Shown here one piece after another: positions 5,958-7,099 of a DNA stretch of 7,099 bases. Below the pieces are notes generated by a model. That model had not been told where the DNA came from, searched no databases, and saw only the letters and a program-made list of their open reading frames with translations. The stretch is from an uncultured Pseudomonadaceae bacterium (GTDB lineage: Bacteria > Pseudomonadota > Gammaproteobacteria > Pseudomonadales > Pseudomonadaceae), in assembly GCA_947630465.1 (NCBI GenBank), contig CANRHT010000099.1, forward strand, positions 1 to 7,099, written 5' to 3'. The position numbers and the translations under genes were made by a program. How positions within the stretch are numbered: position 1 is the first letter of the stretch; every line of letters starts with the position of its first letter.

Positions 5958-7099
5958 TCAGTTTGATCGGCGCGGCTGTTTAAACACATCCAGCAACACT
6001 TGATCGAGTACCGCCGAGCCACCCCAAGGTTGTGGGTGATTGACAATAGCCACCACGGCCCAAGCGTCGCCATTGGTATCGCGACTAAAGCCGGCAATCG
6101 CGCGTACATTTTTTAAGGTGCCAGTTTTGATATGGGCTTGGCCGACCAGTTGGCTGTTACGCAGGCGGCGGCGCATGGTGCCATCCATCGCGACGATTGG
6201 CAGTGAGGAAATAAACTCGGCGGCATACGGGCTTTTCCATGCGGCTTCGAGCATTTGTCCGAGCTGACGCGCGGTGATGCGCTCTTTACGCGACAAGCCA
6301 GAGCCGTTTTCTACGACCAAACCATTGGTGAAGATATTCTTTTTAATAAAGAACGCATTAATCACGCGGCGTGCAGCAGCGGCATCATCTGTATCTTTAT
6401 CGGTGCGGAAACGTGCGCCAATGGTTAAAAATAACTGCTTGGCCATGGTGTTGTTGCTGTATTTGTTGATGTCGCGAATGACCTCAACGAGGTCAGGTGA
6501 AAAAGCGCGTACCAGCAAGCGAGCATCGCGCGGTGTTGCCCCAAGCATGTCATTGCCTAAAATAGTGCCGCCCATTTCTTGCCATATACTGCGCACTACA
6601 CCCGCGGCGTAACGTGAGTGATCCAGCAGCGCTAAGTAGTTTTGCGTGCTGCAACCCGCAGCAATATTACCGCTGACAGTCAGGGTTAAGGTGTGGCCAT
6701 CATCTTTGGGTGAATAGTGCACGGTTGGATTGTTGCAGTTTTTCGCCGGTTTGAGTTCGACCTTGTTAATGATTTCAATGCTACCGATGGGCGGCTCCAT
6801 CACCACGGTAGTACCGCTTTTTTCACCGCGCACTACAAAGCGCTGTGATTTGAAGTTAATCAGTAGAGAGTCAGGCTCAACCAAAAAGGGTTTGCTGCGG
6901 TCATTATTATCGTCATCAAACACGCTCACCGGTGGTGGCGCAAAGTGGCTGCGGTCTAAAATCAAATCACCAGAAATATGGTGCACACCGTTGGCGCGTA
7001 AATCACGCAGCAACAACCAGAGACGTTCCATATTCAGCTTAGGGTCACCGCCACCTTTAAGGTAGAGATTGCCGTTGAGCACGCCATCGGCGAGGGTGC
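5958..7099 (-). CDS. dacB: D-alanyl-D-alanine carboxypeptidase/endopeptidase, PBP4 type (5' end missing)
   Basis: The window holds the last 379 or so residues of a peptidase S13 (class C penicillin-binding) protein; E. coli PBP4 is 477 aa. The frame runs off the right edge, and the residues T-L-A-D-G-V before LNGNLYLKGGGDPKL show that GTG 7082 is not the real start. The signal peptide and the SxxK nucleophile motif therefore lie outside. Seen here are GNLYLKGGGDP, HHISGDLILDRSHF, the second active-site motif SNN (6450-6458, in INKYSNNTMAKQ), NGSGLSRKERIT, and the KTG motif (6120-6128, in HIKTGTLKNVRAIAGF). Two cysteines (NCNNP and GCSTQ) could form a periplasmic disulfide. The family removes the terminal D-Ala from peptidoglycan stem peptides and cleaves cross-links in the periplasm. 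The protein lacks a C-terminal membrane anchor and ends KQPRRSN. A dedicated terminator follows, so dacB is not expected to be co-transcribed with acnA. Confidence 0.93.
   Translation of the reverse strand, partial: TLADGVLNGNLYLKGGGDPKLNMERLWLLLRDLRANGVHHISGDLILDRSHFAPPPVSVFDDDNNDRSKPFLVEPDSLLINFKSQRFVVRGEKSGTTVVMEPPIGSIEIINKVELKPAKNCNNPTVHYSPKDDGHTLTLTVSGNIAAGCSTQNYLALLDHSRYAAGVVRSIWQEMGGTILGNDMLGATPRDARLLVRAFSPDLVEVIRDINKYSNNTMAKQLFLTIGARFRTDKDTDDAAAARRVINAFFIKKNIFTNGLVVENGSGLSRKERITARQLGQMLEAAWKSPYAAEFISSLPIVAMDGTMRRRLRNSQLVGQAHIKTGTLKNVRAIAGFSRDTNGDAWAVVAIVNHPQPWGGSAVLDQVLLDVFKQPRRSN

Noticed and set aside
6274..6612. Open frames on the plus strand opposite dacB (also 6040-6267 and 6730-7065).
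   Set aside because: All are antisense to a firmly identified PBP4 gene and their translations resemble no protein family.

Overview
The window looks like ordinary chromosome from a gammaproteobacterium. The AcnA-type aconitase, the canonical BolA and the PBP4-type DacB all read like gammaproteobacterial proteins. Base composition looks moderately GC-rich, coding density is high and intergenic gaps are short. A Pseudomonadales-type host is a reasonable guess, but nothing here fixes the genus. No mobile element, CRISPR array, tRNA or rRNA was seen. No stretch longer than about 300 bases lacks a gene; the longest gaps are 132 bp (2805-2936) and 192 bp (5766-5957).

Layout. Positions 1-2804 carry four closely packed plus-strand genes. 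They are the 3' part of a beta-hydroxyacid dehydrogenase of the tartronate-semialdehyde reductase type, hydroxypyruvate isomerase (hyi, overlapping its predecessor by one base), a 12-TM Spinster-like MFS transporter, and bolA, whose Shine-Dalgarno sequence overlaps the transporter stop codon. This run ends at a strong bidirectional hairpin terminator (2867-2922). From the other side, acnA (2937-5765, minus strand) converges on the same terminator. Upstream of acnA lie two dyad-symmetric sequences that could be operators. Beyond them, a 15-bp perfect-stem terminator closes dacB (5958 to the right edge, minus strand), which is cut by the window end.

How the genes work together. The first two enzymes belong to the glyoxylate/glycerate route: Hyi interconverts hydroxypyruvate and tartronate semialdehyde, and the reductase turns tartronate semialdehyde into D-glycerate. 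The transporter may move a related small carboxylate, but this is inferred only from position. BolA is a stress and Fe-S trafficking protein with no obvious metabolic tie to that pathway. It does sit tail-to-tail with acnA, which encodes a [4Fe-4S] enzyme. DacB acts separately, in periplasmic peptidoglycan maturation.

I found no clearly new biological system. The items most worth a second look are the roughly 43-residue expansion of the aconitase linker, the unusual hyi-MFS-bolA gene order, and the paired dyads in front of acnA.
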